Positions 46,444 to 57,388 of a stretch of 64,000 bases of DNA are shown here, piece by piece (position 1 is the first letter of the stretch; each line of letters starts with the position of its first letter). Both the position numbers and the translations under genes were made by a program. The notes below the pieces were generated by a model. The model searched no databases. It was not told where the DNA came from and saw only the letters and a list, made by a program, of their open reading frames with translations. The stretch is from a bacterium (GTDB taxonomy: Bacteria; Krumholzibacteriota; Krumholzibacteriia; LZORAL124-64-63), in contig JADJYS010000035.1 of NCBI GenBank assembly GCA_016719645.1, positions 17,926 through 81,925 on the forward strand. Direction: 5' to 3'.

Positions 46444-47061
46444 TCAGTGCGCCCCGTAGAGCGCCTTCACCTCGCCCCAGGCCGACGCCTGCGCGGCGAC
46501 GGGATCGCAGGGCAGCGCCGGGAACACGCCGGTCACCTGGCCGCTGCTGCTGTACGTGCCGAACTTCTGGCTCAGGAAGCTGTTCGGCGTCGCGATCGCC
46601 GCGGGCGGCTTGTTCGAGTAGAACACGAGCCGGCCCCAGCCGACGGCGCCCGGTCCCCGGATCGAGCCGGGATGGGGCTCGAACTTCAGGACCGGTTCGG
46701 TGATGTTCAGCGACGGGTCCCCGTTGGCCTCGTACTGGGCCAGGCACAGGATCTCGCGCGTGAAGTCCGAACTGATGACCATGCCGGCGTTGACGCCCCA
46801 CAGCACGTCGCTGTTGATCTCGCTCTCGGAGCAGTCGGTGCCCGCTCCCAGGGACAGGTTGAGGTGGCTGAGGCCGCGGTTCGGTTCGTTCTGCCAGGTC
46901 ACGGCCAGGGTGTAGCACCACTCGCCGATCCCGCGCTGGCCGACGTACTCGGCGGTGATCTCGCCGGACAGGTCGCTGGCGAGAGCCGCGCCGGCCGCTA
47001 CCAGGATCAGGACAGCCACGGCCGCGAGTTGCGGGAAGCGTAGCGTTCTGCAATTGTCCAT
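46444..47061 (-). CDS. secreted hypothetical protein
   Basis: 205 residues, not recognised. Signal peptide with a clear hydrophobic core and cleavage after ALA near residue 29. The mature part is beta-rich with four Cys (EWCYTL, TDCSES, ILCLAQ, LPCDP), probably two disulfides. The start at 47061 is chosen because it opens the signal peptide and has GAGGG 5 bases before. It is convergent with the methyltransferase and divergent from exonuclease III. Confidence 0.65.
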   Translation of the reverse strand: MDNCRTLRFPQLAAVAVLILVAAGAALASDLSGEITAEYVGQRGIGEWCYTLAVTWQNEPNRGLSHLNLSLGAGTDCSESEINSDVLWGVNAGMVISSDFTREILCLAQYEANGDPSLNITEPVLKFEPHPGSIRGPGAVGWGRLVFYSNKPPAAIATPNSFLSQKFGTYSSSGQVTGVFPALPCDPVAAQASAWGEVKALYGAH

Positions 47062-47213
47062 GTCGCCCTCGCTCGGTTTGCGAGGGAGCGATGGGGTCCG
47101 GGAAGAAACCCCGGCGCCGTCTGCTCCCTCTCGATCCCCCACGGGAAGGCCATCGAGGCCGTTCCCGAGCATCCCACTGGAAGATCCGTGCCCGGCGCCG
47201 GTCAGGGAGGTCC

Positions 47214-47962
47214 ATGCGCATCGTCTCCTGGAACGTCAACGGACTGCGCGCGGCCCTGGGCAAGGGCCTGCGCGACTCGATCGCCCGGGTCGCGCCGGAC
47301 GTGCTCTGCCTGCAGGAGACGCGGGCGATGCCCGAGCAGGTGGACGTGGGCTTGGAGGGTTACCGGGAATTCTGGAACCCGGCGCAGAAACCCGGCTACT
47401 CGGGCGTCGCGGTGTTGACGCGCAGCGATCCCCTGGACGTGCGGTGCGGGGGCGTGCTGCCCGGCCTCGACGACGAGGGCGCACCCTCGCGCTGGAGTTC
47501 CCCGACTTCTTCGTGGTCTCGGTCTACACCCCCAACGCGCAGCGCGGCCTGCTGCGCCTGCAGGACCGCATGCGCTGGGACGCGGCCTTCCTGGCCTACC
47601 TGCAGCGGCTCGAGCGCGAGAAGCCGGTCATGGCCTGCGGCGACTTCAACGTCGCCCACCGCGAGATCGACCTGGCCAACCCGCGCCAGAACGTGAACAA
47701 CGCGGGCTTCACGCCCCAGGAGCGCGCCGGCTTCGACGCCCTGATCGCCGCCGGCTTCGTGGACACGTTCCGCGAGTTCGAACCCGGCGGGGGACACTAC
47801 ACCTGGTGGACCTGGCGCGTGGACGCCCGCGCCCGCAACATCGGGTGGCGCATCGACTACGCCCTGATCTCCGCCTCCTTGCGCCCGCGGCTCCGCTCCG
47901 CATCCATCCTCGACGACATCCACGGCTCCGACCATTGCCCGGTCGGCATCGTTCTCGATTGA
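47214..47962 (+). CDS. xth: exodeoxyribonuclease III, one frameshift
   Basis: 249 residues when repaired. AP endonuclease/exonuclease III family: MRIVSWNVNGLRAAL start, CLQETRAMPEQ with the metal Glu, GYSGVAVLTR, CGDFNVAHREIDLANP, and the C-terminal WRIDYALIS and GSDHCPVGI, which bring the catalytic Asp and His. Acts in base-excision repair. A missing C after 47480 breaks the frame between GLDDEG and RTLALEFPDF; adding one base restores a perfect protein. Start ATG with GGGAGG 3 bases before. Probably a sequencing error. Confidence 0.9.
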
Positions 47963-48034
47963 GCTCCCGGATCCCGGCAGCTCAATCTGAGAATCAATGA
48001 TCATCGGGATAAATGTCGGATCGTGCGGGAACTG

Positions 48035-48063
48035 TTGCTCCGCGGATCGCATATAGGTAAACT
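48035..48063 (+). promoter_or_regulatory. predicted promoter of the Cys/Ala-rich protein gene
   Basis: TTGCTC, 17-base spacer, TAAACT, about 90 bases before the ATG at 48153, in a locally AT-richer stretch. Four of six matches in each box. Confidence 0.45.
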
Positions 48064-48152
48064 ATGTATTCCTTCCTCGCGGCCGGGAGCCCGGTTCGGT
48101 TCTGGGCGGCGCGAGGGATGACCCGAGGTGACACTGAGGAAAGGACCCCGAC

Positions 48153-48608
48153 ATGAAGAAAATGACCACGCTCCTGGTCATCGCCCTGGCCGTCGTCGCG
48201 CTCGTGGCGATCGGCGCGCAGGCCAGCGGACCGGGTTGTGCGCAGAAGGCCGCCGCGGGCGAGAAGGCCGCGTGCGCGACGAAGACCGCCGAGGGCTGCA
48301 AGGCCAGCTGCGCCGGCGACAAGGCCGCCTGCGCGACCAGCGCCGCCTGCGCGACCAGCGCCGCCTGCAGCGCCGAGATGAAGGCCGCCTGCGCCGCCGG
48401 CGGCAAGGGCTGCACGCCGGAGATGAAGGCCGCCTGCGCCGCGGACAAGTCCGCCCGCGAGACCGCCATGGCCGCCATGCACCCCTGCTGCGCCAAGGCC
48501 GTCGCCGACGGCAAGGGCTGCTGCGGCAAGGACGCCGCCGGCCTGAAGGCCGCCTTCGACCAGAAGACCGCCGAGGCCAAGGCCGCGGCCGCGAAGGCTT
48601 CCAGCTAG
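48153..48608 (+). CDS. secreted Cys/Ala-rich repetitive protein
   Basis: 151 residues, not recognised as a family. Signal peptide MKKMTTLLVIALAVVALVA, cleaved near residue 24. The mature part contains 14 Cys, almost all in the context Ala/Gly-Cys, with internal near-repeats such as KAACAT, SAACAT and EMKAACAA, and paired Cys in HPCCAKA and KGCCGKD. Lys and Ala dominate the rest. Such spacing suggests metal binding or multiple disulfides in the envelope. The ATG is preceded by GAGGAAAGGA. Neighbours are exonuclease III and a peroxiredoxin; an oxidative or metal stress link is speculative. Confidence 0.7.
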   Translation: MKKMTTLLVIALAVVALVAIGAQASGPGCAQKAAAGEKAACATKTAEGCKASCAGDKAACATSAACATSAACSAEMKAACAAGGKGCTPEMKAACAADKSARETAMAAMHPCCAKAVADGKGCCGKDAAGLKAAFDQKTAEAKAAAAKASS

Positions 48609-48632
48609 CCGGACCGGACAGCGATCGGAGTT

Positions 48633-48682
48633 GCGACCCCGGTTCCTCGCCGACCCCGGTTTCCCCATGGAAGCCGGGGTCG
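48633..48682 (+). terminator. possible terminator stem-loop after the Cys-rich gene
   Basis: CGACCCCGG at 48651-48659 pairs with CCGGGGTCG at 48674-48682, and a second copy of the left arm lies at 48634-48642, so two alternative hairpins can form. No T-run. Confidence 0.4.
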
Positions 48683-48749
48683 CGCGTTCCCGGCTCCCCG
48701 GTTACCTTGACCCGCGTTCGCGAACCCACCCCGTCGCGGAGGAAGCCCC

Positions 48750-49211
48750 ATGCCGAAGATCGGAACCAAGGCCCCGTCGTTCACCTTGCTGAACCAGCGG
48801 GGCGAGAAGGTCAAGCTGTCCGACCACCTGGGCAGCAAGGTGGTCCTGTTCGCCTTCCCCAAGGCCAACACCTCGGGCTGCACCGCGCAGGCCTGCGGCT
48901 TCTCGGAGGCGCTGCCGCGCTTCGCGAAGCGGGGGGTCGTGATCCTCGGGATCAGCCCCGACGCGCCGGCGGCGCTGGCCCGCTGGAAGGAACAGCAGGG
49001 CCTGGCGTTCGACCTGCTCTCCGATCCCGACCACGCGGTGCTGGCGAAGTGGGGCGCCTGGGGCGAGAAGAGCATGTACGGCAAGAAGTACGAGGGCGTG
49101 ATCCGCTCGCACTGGATCGTGGGCGAGGACGGGCGCATCCTCGACGAGCAGATCAAGGTGAGTCCGGCGGACAGCGTCGCGCTGGCGGAGAAATTCCTGT
49201 CCGACGGCTGA
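48750..49211 (+). CDS. bcp: peroxiredoxin, Bcp/PrxQ type
   Basis: 153-residue thiol peroxidase. The peroxidatic Cys44 and resolving Cys49 are in NTSGCTAQACGF, the CxxxxC pattern of atypical two-Cys PrxQ enzymes. FPKANTSGC replaces the common FYPKDxTPGCT, a small variation. It reduces hydrogen and alkyl peroxides with thioredoxin. Cytoplasmic: no signal peptide. Intact frame within an indel-rich region. GGAGG lies 6 bases before the ATG. Confidence 0.93.
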   Translation: MPKIGTKAPSFTLLNQRGEKVKLSDHLGSKVVLFAFPKANTSGCTAQACGFSEALPRFAKRGVVILGISPDAPAALARWKEQQGLAFDLLSDPDHAVLAKWGAWGEKSMYGKKYEGVIRSHWIVGEDGRILDEQIKVSPADSVALAEKFLSDG

Positions 49212-49279
49212 GCGCCGGGCCATCGGCCGTGCATCCGGATCGCCGGTGGTGTAGGCTCCCTCCCCAAGGGGAGGGATGC

Positions 49280-50842
49280 ATGGCCATGCGAGCGAAACCG
49301 ATTCCGGGCCTGGCGCTGCTGCTGGCCGTCGTCATGGTCGCCGAGGGATGCGCGCCGCGGATCCCGGGCCTGGAGCGGACCTCGACCACCGAAGCCTCCG
49401 CGGTCCGGGCCGACGACCAGGACACCTGGCTGAAAGCCCACTACCGCGACGGGCGCGTCGCCATCTTCGACTCGTGGCAGGTCCGGCAGCGGACCGTCGA
49501 GGGGGACGGCGTGCTGCTGGGCGCCGACCGCGACACGCTGGCCGTGGGGCCCCTCGCCGCGCCCCTGGATTCCTTCGTGCTGTTCGAGACGGATCGCCTG
49601 GAGCCGGGGCGCTCCGGGGCCGGGCAGACGGCGATGACCGTCGTCATCGGCGTCGTCGGCTTCCTCTGCGCCCTGAACCCCAAGGCCTGCTTCGGTTCCT
49701 GCCCCACCTTCTACGCCGGCGGCGACGGCGACGACCATCTGGTCGCCGAGGGGTTCTCCGCCAGCGTGACCCCCCACGCTGGGGCGACGGACCTCGACGC
49801 CCTGTGGCGCGTGCGTCCCGCAGGACGGCGTCGTGGTCCTGCAGATGAAGAACGAGGCCCTCGAGACCCACGCGATCCGCCACGCCGACCTGCTGGCGGT
49901 GCCGCGCGGTCCCGGTGAGCGCGTGCTTGGCCGACGGCGCCGGCGGGTTCCGCGCCGTCGGCGCCCTGACGGCGCCGGACGCCGGCCTCGCCGCCGAGGG
50001 GGACATCGCCGAGCTGCTGCGCGCGCCCGACGCGCGCGAGCGGACCAGCCTCGCCGACAGCTTCGACCTCGCGACCCGCGAGGTGATCGACCTGCGGTTC
50101 GCGGCGCCGCCGGCGGGGGACCTCGGCCTGGTGGTCCGCTCGCGGCAGAGCCTGATGAGCACCTTCCTGTTCTACCACTCCCCTGTCCCTGCTCGGCGCC
50201 GGAGGCGGGCTCCCTGCCTGGCGGTGCTGGAGCGCCCGAGGCTGGGGGGCGCGCGCAGCCTGCTGAATCCCAGCGTGGAGCTGGGCTTCATCGAGGTCCA
50301 GCTCCCCGACGGCGCCGGCGGCTGGCGCACCGTGGGCGAGGTCGGCGAGCCCGGCCCGCTGGCGCTCAACGTCCACCTGCTGCCCCTGCCGCCGGGCTGC
50401 GACGCCTCGCGCGTGCGCCTGCGGCTGACCAAGGGGCACTGGCGGCTGGACTGGGTCGCGCTGGCGTCGCTGGGCGAGGCGCGCGAGGCGGTCCGCCTGT
50501 CGCCGTCAACTGCGCTGCGCGACGGATTCGACGATCCCGAGACGGTGGACATCCTGCGGGATCCCGCCCGCGTGCTGGCGGCGCTGCCCGGCGACGAGGT
50601 CAGCCTCGTCTACGAACTGCCGCCGGGCGACGGCGACCTGGGAACTGTTCCTCGAGGCCCGCGGCTGGTACCTGGAGTGGATGCGCCAGGAGTGGCTCGG
50701 CGCCCCGGACCTCGCAGCGGCGAGCCGGCTGCTCTCGGATCCCGCCGGTTCGCTGCGCCGGCTGGCGCCGGCCTACAAGTCCGTGGAGCCGGGCATGGAG
50801 GAAATCTTCTGGGGGAGCCGGTATGTCCGCGCGACGCGCTAG
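49280..50842 (+). CDS. predicted lipoprotein, unknown family, several frameshifts
   Basis: Not recognised. Reading starts at the ATG at 49280 (GGGAGGG before it) with a hydrophobic leader to EGC (weak lipobox), then soluble sequence with an apolar segment (AMTVVIGVVGFLC) and CFGSCPTFYAGGDGDDHL. The frame breaks near 49810 (extra C), near 49927 (extra T), probably near 50180-50225, and near 50641. The pieces join as ...NEALETHAIRHADLLAVP..., ERTSLADSFDLATRE, GEVGEPGPLALNVHLLPLP, KGHWRLDWVALASLG and ELFLEARGWYLEWMRQEWL, ending at the TAG at 50842. Repaired length about 520 residues. The last 20 bases overlap the next lipoprotein gene. Probably anchored in the outer membrane; role unknown. Confidence 0.55.
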
Positions 50843-51402
50843 CCTCGCGGCGGCGGCCGCGGCGCTCGTCCTGGGCGGGTGCGCGGTGGCGCCGGGACCG
50901 CGCGAGTACCTGCCGGACGCGAGGGAGCCGTGCGCACGGCGCGGGGCGGCTGGGTGGAGGTCGTCCGCCGCGAACCCGACCCGACCTTCGGCGAGCGGCG
51001 CATCGCCGCAGGGGAACTGCTGGCGGCCTGCGCCGACACGCTGCACGTGCTCACCGAAGCGGGCGCGCTGACGGTCGTGCGCGGCCCGCTCGACCGGTTG
51101 ACGCTCATCGGCGAATACAACCGGGCCGGCGAGAGGTCCGCCGTCTGCGCCGTCCTGAACCTGCTCTGCCTCTCCAACGGCTTTTTCGCTCTCGGTACCA
51201 TGCCCATCAACTGGATCGTCGGCGCCGCCGATTCCCACGCGCAGTCCCGGGTCGGCGTGCTCGAGATCCGCGAAGGCCCCTGGGACGCCTGCCGGTCGCG
51301 CGCCCGCTTCCCGCAGGGCTGCCGCCGGGCCTGGACCCGAACCGGCTGACCCTGCACCGGTTCCAGGATCCCTGGCGGCGCCCGCCTCCGGGCGTGCGCT
51401 GA
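50823..51402 (+). CDS. small lipoprotein, two frameshifts
   Basis: About 193 residues when repaired. Lipobox VLGGC at residues 16-20. The frame changes near 50930 (after YLPDA) and near 51316 (missing C in RFPQG-LPPGLDPNRL). The middle part reads GGWVEVVRREPDPTFGERR, LDRLTLIGEYNRAG, and a hydrophobic segment LNLLCLSNGFFALG. It resembles the first part of the upstream lipoprotein in design (leader, polar part, short hydrophobic segment with Cys), so the two could be related and may act together. The start overlaps the upstream stop, so it is co-transcribed. Confidence 0.5.
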
Positions 51403-51438
51403 TCGCCCCTGGTTCGGCAGTCGGGGGTTCTCCCGCCT

Positions 51439-52213
51439 CTACCGCGGCGGTTCCCAGACGAAACGGAATCTCGCCGAGCCGGTCACGTCGCGGTCGAATC
51501 GCTGGCGTTGCTCCGTCAGCGGATCGGACAGGATGAAGCGCGTGGTCGGCGTGAGTTGGATCAGGCCGATCTCGTCGCCGTTCTCGTCGCGCGGGTGAGC
51601 GGGCCGAGGTCGGGCGGTTGGGAACAACCGCCTGTCGTCGAGCAGGGCGTCCGTCGGCGTCGGTCGCCGATGCCGGTGCCGCGACGCCCATGCGGGCGAG
51701 CAGCATGGGCTGCCGGTCGTCCAGCAGCATCGAGCCGTCGTCCGCATCGGTAACGACCAGGCTGGCGAAGTAGACGCCCGACGGCGCGATCGCCCCGTCC
51801 TCTTCGCGACCGTTCCAGTCCAGCGAGTACGTGCCGGCCGCCGTCATTTCTTCCAGCAGCAGGCGCCGCTCGAGCCCTTCGACGTCCTCGACGGTCACGC
51901 GCACCTCCGCGGCCTGCTGCAGGACGAATTGGACGCGGACCGCTGGATAGAACGGACTGGGGAAGGGCGCCTGCAACCGGGTGGGCGGCAGTTCCTGGCG
52001 ACGAGGTGGCGGCAGCGCCCGTTCGCCGTAGTATTCGGTATCCGGCGCCACCGCCAGGTCCAGTCCGGGCACGGGCCGACCTTGGGCATCGACGACCTCG
52101 ATGAGGACCTCGAACCCGGGCGCAGGACCGGCGGGATCGTCGCCGCAGCCGGCGGCCAGGACGAGGGTGAGCGCCAGCATCGCCGGCGGGAAACGGAATT
52201 CGCGGTTTGGCAT
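51439..52213 (-). CDS. lipoprotein with FlgD-like beta module, frameshifted near its C-terminus
   Basis: About 258 residues when repaired. Lipobox LAAGC (VLAAGCGDD). Residues about 28-60 are a carboxypeptidase-regulatory-like fragment (IEVVDAQGRPVPGLDLAV), then a FlgD-like module: FPSPFYPAVRVQFVL, AAEVRVTVEDVEG, TYSLDWNGREEDG and APSGVYFASLVV. Beyond about 51670 the frame changes at least once, probably three times, and the protein ends IQLTPTTRFI...FVWEPPR at 51439. The start at 52213 follows GAGGAG. Outer-membrane or surface location inferred; function unknown. Confidence 0.6.
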
Positions 52214-52412
52214 CCGGTTGCTCCTCTTCGCCTGCCACGTCGGGCGGGACGGTTCCCTCTGTGTGCCGAGGCTACCACCGCGGCTCTGTCGTCGCAACCC
52301 GCGGCGGGATCTGCGGCCTCCGCTGGACAGCCCCGCGTTCCGCCCCTAGTGTTGACGTCGCCCGCGGCCGTCCGGCCGCGCCCTTTCCACGTGCCCACCG
52401 GAGCGAGGTCCC

Positions 52413-54086
<1,674 letters not shown>

Positions 54087-54108
54087 CCGTCAACCGCCGG
54101 GAGGCTCG

Positions 54109-56152
54109 ATGAAGTCCCTGCTCGTCTGCTGCTGCGCGGCCCTGCTTTGCGGCGCCGCGGCCACGTCGGCGCACGCCGGCGACACGTTCACGATCGAGGC
54201 CTTCCTGCAGGTGCCGACGCTGACCGCGCCCGCCGTCTCGCCCGACGGGGCGCGCGTGGCGTACCTCAAGCGCTGGCGGGACCTGGCCGAGGACAAGAAC
54301 CGCCGCGAGATCTGGGTGGCCGAGGTCCGGGGCGGGGAGCCCGCCGCGTGACCGCCGACAAGCACGTCGTGGGCGGTGTCGCCTGGCGCCCTGACGGCGC
54401 CCTGAGCTACCTGGCCAAGCGCGGCGAGCAGCACCCAGGTCTGGGTCAACCCGCTCGACGGCACCAGGCCCCGCGCGGTCACCGACCTGCCCGACGGCCT
54501 GAGCGCCTACTGGTGGTCGCCCGACGGGACGCGCCTGGCGGTGCTGGCGCCGCCGGCCGAGGCCGAGGCGGACACCGCGGCCGCGGACGACGACCGCGCC
54601 GACTGGACGGTCATGGACCGCCTCGAGCACCCCGAGGACTACGAGCAGCTGTGGGTCGTGGCCGTGGCGCGCGACGGGCCCGCTCCGGCCGAGCCCGTGC
54701 AGCTCACGCGCGCGCCGCTGCACCCGTCGCACGTCGCCTGGTCGCCCGACGGCGCGACGCTGGCGCTGACCTACAACGAGCGCTTCTCGACCCTGGTCGA
54801 CGAGGAGCAGCGCGTGGGCCTGATCCCGGCGGACGGCGGCGAGATCGCGCTGGTCAGCGACCCCGACCGCCACGCCTCGCTGGCCGCGTTCTCGCCCGAC
54901 GGCAAGCGCCTGGCCTACTTCATGGACCGCGCCGACGCGCTGCGCTCCTACCTCAACCTCAAGAGCCTGTTCGTGCGCGACCTCGCCACGGGCGCCGAGC
55001 GCGACCTCGCGCCGTCGGCGCAGTCCTGCCTGTCGGGTTCCGGCTCCACGCCCGAGGATCCCCGTTCTGGTCGCGCGACGGCCGCTGGATCACCCTGCGG
55101 GTGGGGAGGGCCAGGACATCAACCTGTGGCGCGCCGACGCGCGGCAGGGCGGCCTGCAGCCGCTGACCTCGTTCGCCGCCAACGTCACCGAGCTGGACCT
55201 GGCCGCCGACGTCGTCGCCTTCGTGGAGAGCGAGCAGCACCGGCCCGGCTTGGTGCGCGCCGGCGCGGCCGCCAAGCCGGCGTCCACGCGCACGCTCGCG
55301 AGCGTCGACGACGCGGTCGCCGCCTACGGCCTGGTCGCGCCGCTGCGCCTGGACCTGCCCGGCCACGACGGCGCCGTGGTGGAGGGCTTCCTGTTCCTGC
55401 CGCCGGGCAAGACCGTCGCCGACGGCCCGTTCCCCTTCGTCATGGAGATGCACGGCGGCCCGTTCGCGCGCTACGGCAACGCCTGGACGACGCGCTACCC
55501 TGGCAGGTGCTGAGCCGGCGCGGCTACGCGGTGTTCATCGCCAACCCGCGCGGCAGCACCGCCTACGGCGAAGCCTTCCAGCGCGGCGTCTACCGCAACT
55601 TCGGCACCGACGACCACCTGGACCTGATGGCGGCCTGCGACGAGCTGGTCGCGCGCGGCATCGCCGACCCCGCGCGCCTGGGCTTCACGGGCTACTCCTA
55701 CGGCGGGCTGACGACCAACAACGTGATCTCGCGCACCGACCGCTTCAAGGCGGCCGTCTCGATCGCCGGCATCTTCAACTACGTCTCGGCGATGGGGCAG
55801 AACAACCCGCAGCTGTTCATCGACGGCTACGACCGGCCCTGGGACGGCGACCTGCAGCGGATGTGGGAGCACAGCCCGCCTCGCGGCCGGCGCCATCGTC
55901 ACCCCGACCCTGGTGATGCACGGGCAGGACGACGAACCGGTCGACCCGCGCCAGTCCGTCGAGCTGTTCACCTACCTGCAGCTCAACGGCGTGCCCAGCC
56001 GGCTGGTGCTCTACCCGGGCGAGGGGCACGGCATCAACAAGCCGAGCCACATGCTCGACTACCAGACGCGGGAGCTGGGCTGGTTCGACCACTACCTGCT
56101 CGGGGAAGCCGGGGCGCCGGGAGCGGAGCCGCCCACCCCCGTCGTGGATTGA
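54109..56152 (+). CDS. exported S9-family prolyl oligopeptidase/acylaminoacyl peptidase, several frameshifts
   Basis: About 680 residues when repaired. Signal peptide (cleavage after AHA). An N-terminal beta-propeller with SPDG turns (VSPDGARVAYLK, WSPDGATLAL) precedes an alpha/beta-hydrolase with Ser in GFTGYSYGGLTT, Asp in HGQDDEPVDP and His in PGEGHGINKP. Removes peptides or acyl-amino acids in the periplasm. Frame breaks lie near 54349, 54434, 55055, 55110, 55498 and 55880, mostly lost G/C. The ATG is 22 bases after the glnS stop, with GGGAGG 4 bases before, so it may be co-transcribed with glnS. Confidence 0.88.
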
Positions 56153-56269
56153 GGCCGACACGATTTTTCCCAGGTTAAATGACGGGTGATTTTGATACCC
56201 GAGTTCGAAATACACGAGTACCTTGGTGGTGATTACGGCCGGAAACCCACCTACCAAGGGAGAGAGACG

Positions 56270-56772
56270 ATGAAGAAGAACGTGGCGATGCTGGCCTTGG
56301 CTGTGATGCTGCTGGGCGCGGGTTCGGCACTGGCCGCCGAGAAGGCCTGGCTCGACCTCGAGAACTGCGGCATTGCAAGAACCTGCTGGCCGACATGGAC
56401 CTGTTCGAGCACATGAACTGGAGCACCCACGTGTTCTCCGCCGGGATGATCGAGGTCACGACCTACCCCGCCGGGTACAAGGAACGCTTCGACAAGCTCA
56501 TGGCCAGCTTCGAGGCCTGCGGCGCCAAGATGATGGCCGGCGAGCAGATGCCCATGTGCGGCATGTGCACCTCGTTCGGGTCGATCATGATGTCCGGCGC
56601 CCAGATGGAGCAGATCCCCATCGAGGGCGGCGTGCTGATGGTCACCAGCAGCCAGGACCCCAAGACCGTGGCGATGATCCGCAAGCACGGCCAGCGCAAC
56701 ATCGACGAGTACGCCAAGATGATGGCCGCGCAGGGCGCCCACGACCACGGGCACGACGGTCACGCCCACTGA
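56270..56772 (+). CDS. secreted Cys/Met/His-rich protein, one frameshift
   Basis: About 167 residues when repaired. Signal peptide MKKNVAMLALAVMLLGAGSALA. A missing C near 56372 breaks the frame inside NCGHCKNLLADMD. The mature protein has this CxxC, then MPMCGMCTSFGSIMMSGAQM with a second CxxC and many Met, and ends HDHGHDGHAH. The clustering of Cys, Met and His suggests a periplasmic metal-binding protein (copper is the usual ligand set), an inference. I do not recognise a named family. The ATG follows GGGAGAGA. The next gene starts 39 bases later, so they are probably co-transcribed. Confidence 0.65.
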
Positions 56773-56811
56773 CCCCGCGCCCGAATCCGTGACCTTCGGG
56801 AGGCGATCGCC

Positions 56812-57192
56812 GTGCCGATGACCGCGATCGCCTCCTTCACGCTCATCACCCTCGCGCTGCTCTTCTACTCCCTCGGCGTCTGGTCCGAGCGGCTCGCCCA
56901 TGACCTGCGGCCGCGGCACATCGCGGCCTTCTGGAGCGGACTCGCGTTCGACGTCTCGGGCACCCTCGCCATGCACCGTCTCGCGGCCGGTCCCTTCGAC
57001 CTGCGCGATCCCCACACGCTGACCGGTCAGCTCGCGCTGTGGCTCATGCTCGGGCACGCGATCTGGGCCACCCACACCCTGCGCAGGGGCAGCGCGGCGG
57101 CCAGGCGGGGATTCCACCGCTACTCGCTCGTGGTCTGGCTGGTCTGGCTGATCCCCTACTTCGGGGGCATGGCGCTGGGCATGGGCGGCTAG
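56812..57192 (+). CDS. HsmA/TIGR03987-family small membrane protein
   Basis: 126 residues with four hydrophobic helices. The pattern of a short first helix (ASFTLITLALLFYSLGV), a second helix with DVSGTLAMHR, HAIWATHTLRRGS and a last helix with YFGGMALGM matches a family of small four-helix proteins annotated TIGR03987/HsmA. Conserved His and Asp in helices could bind a cofactor or metal. Starts with GTG at 56812 (GGGAGG at spacing 8); an ATG two codons later is possible. No indel. Confidence 0.7.
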   Translation: MPMTAIASFTLITLALLFYSLGVWSERLAHDLRPRHIAAFWSGLAFDVSGTLAMHRLAAGPFDLRDPHTLTGQLALWLMLGHAIWATHTLRRGSAAARRGFHRYSLVVWLVWLIPYFGGMALGMGG

Positions 57193-57213
57193 CAGCCGGC
57201 CGAGCCGGCGTCG

Positions 57214-57226
57214 ATAACGACAGCAT
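57214..57226 (+). repeat. 13-base repeat copy 1 (ATAACGACAGCAT)
   Basis: It differs in one base from copy 2 at 57359-57371. Both copies lie in the AT-rich gap before the merR-like gene; they may be operator half-sites. Confidence 0.45.
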
Positions 57227-57353
57227 TTTTGACTGTGATTCCCCCTTTTTCGCCTGCCGCGCCGAGGCGCATCTTCATAATATCCATATATTATATGTAG
57301 TTATATGATTTCGCCATCGTTCGAACGAATATCGCAGCATTGAAAAAAGACAG

Positions 57354-57382
57354 TTGACATAACGACAGTATGCTGATATTAT
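57354..57382 (+). promoter_or_regulatory. strong sigma-70 promoter of the MerR-like gene
   Basis: TTGACA at 57354-57359, exactly 17 bases, TATTAT at 57377-57382. Transcription is expected to start at about 57388-57390, on or next to the first ATG (57389), so the mRNA would be leaderless. This is by far the best consensus promoter I see in the window and lies in an AT-rich patch. Confidence 0.75.
57359..57371 (+). repeat. 13-base repeat copy 2 (ATAACGACAGTAT) inside the promoter spacer
   Basis: Overlaps the last base of the -35 box and the spacer of the promoter at 57354-57382. A regulator bound here would affect RNA polymerase directly. The partner copy is at 57214-57226. Confidence 0.45.
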
Positions 57383-57388
57383 GGCTTC

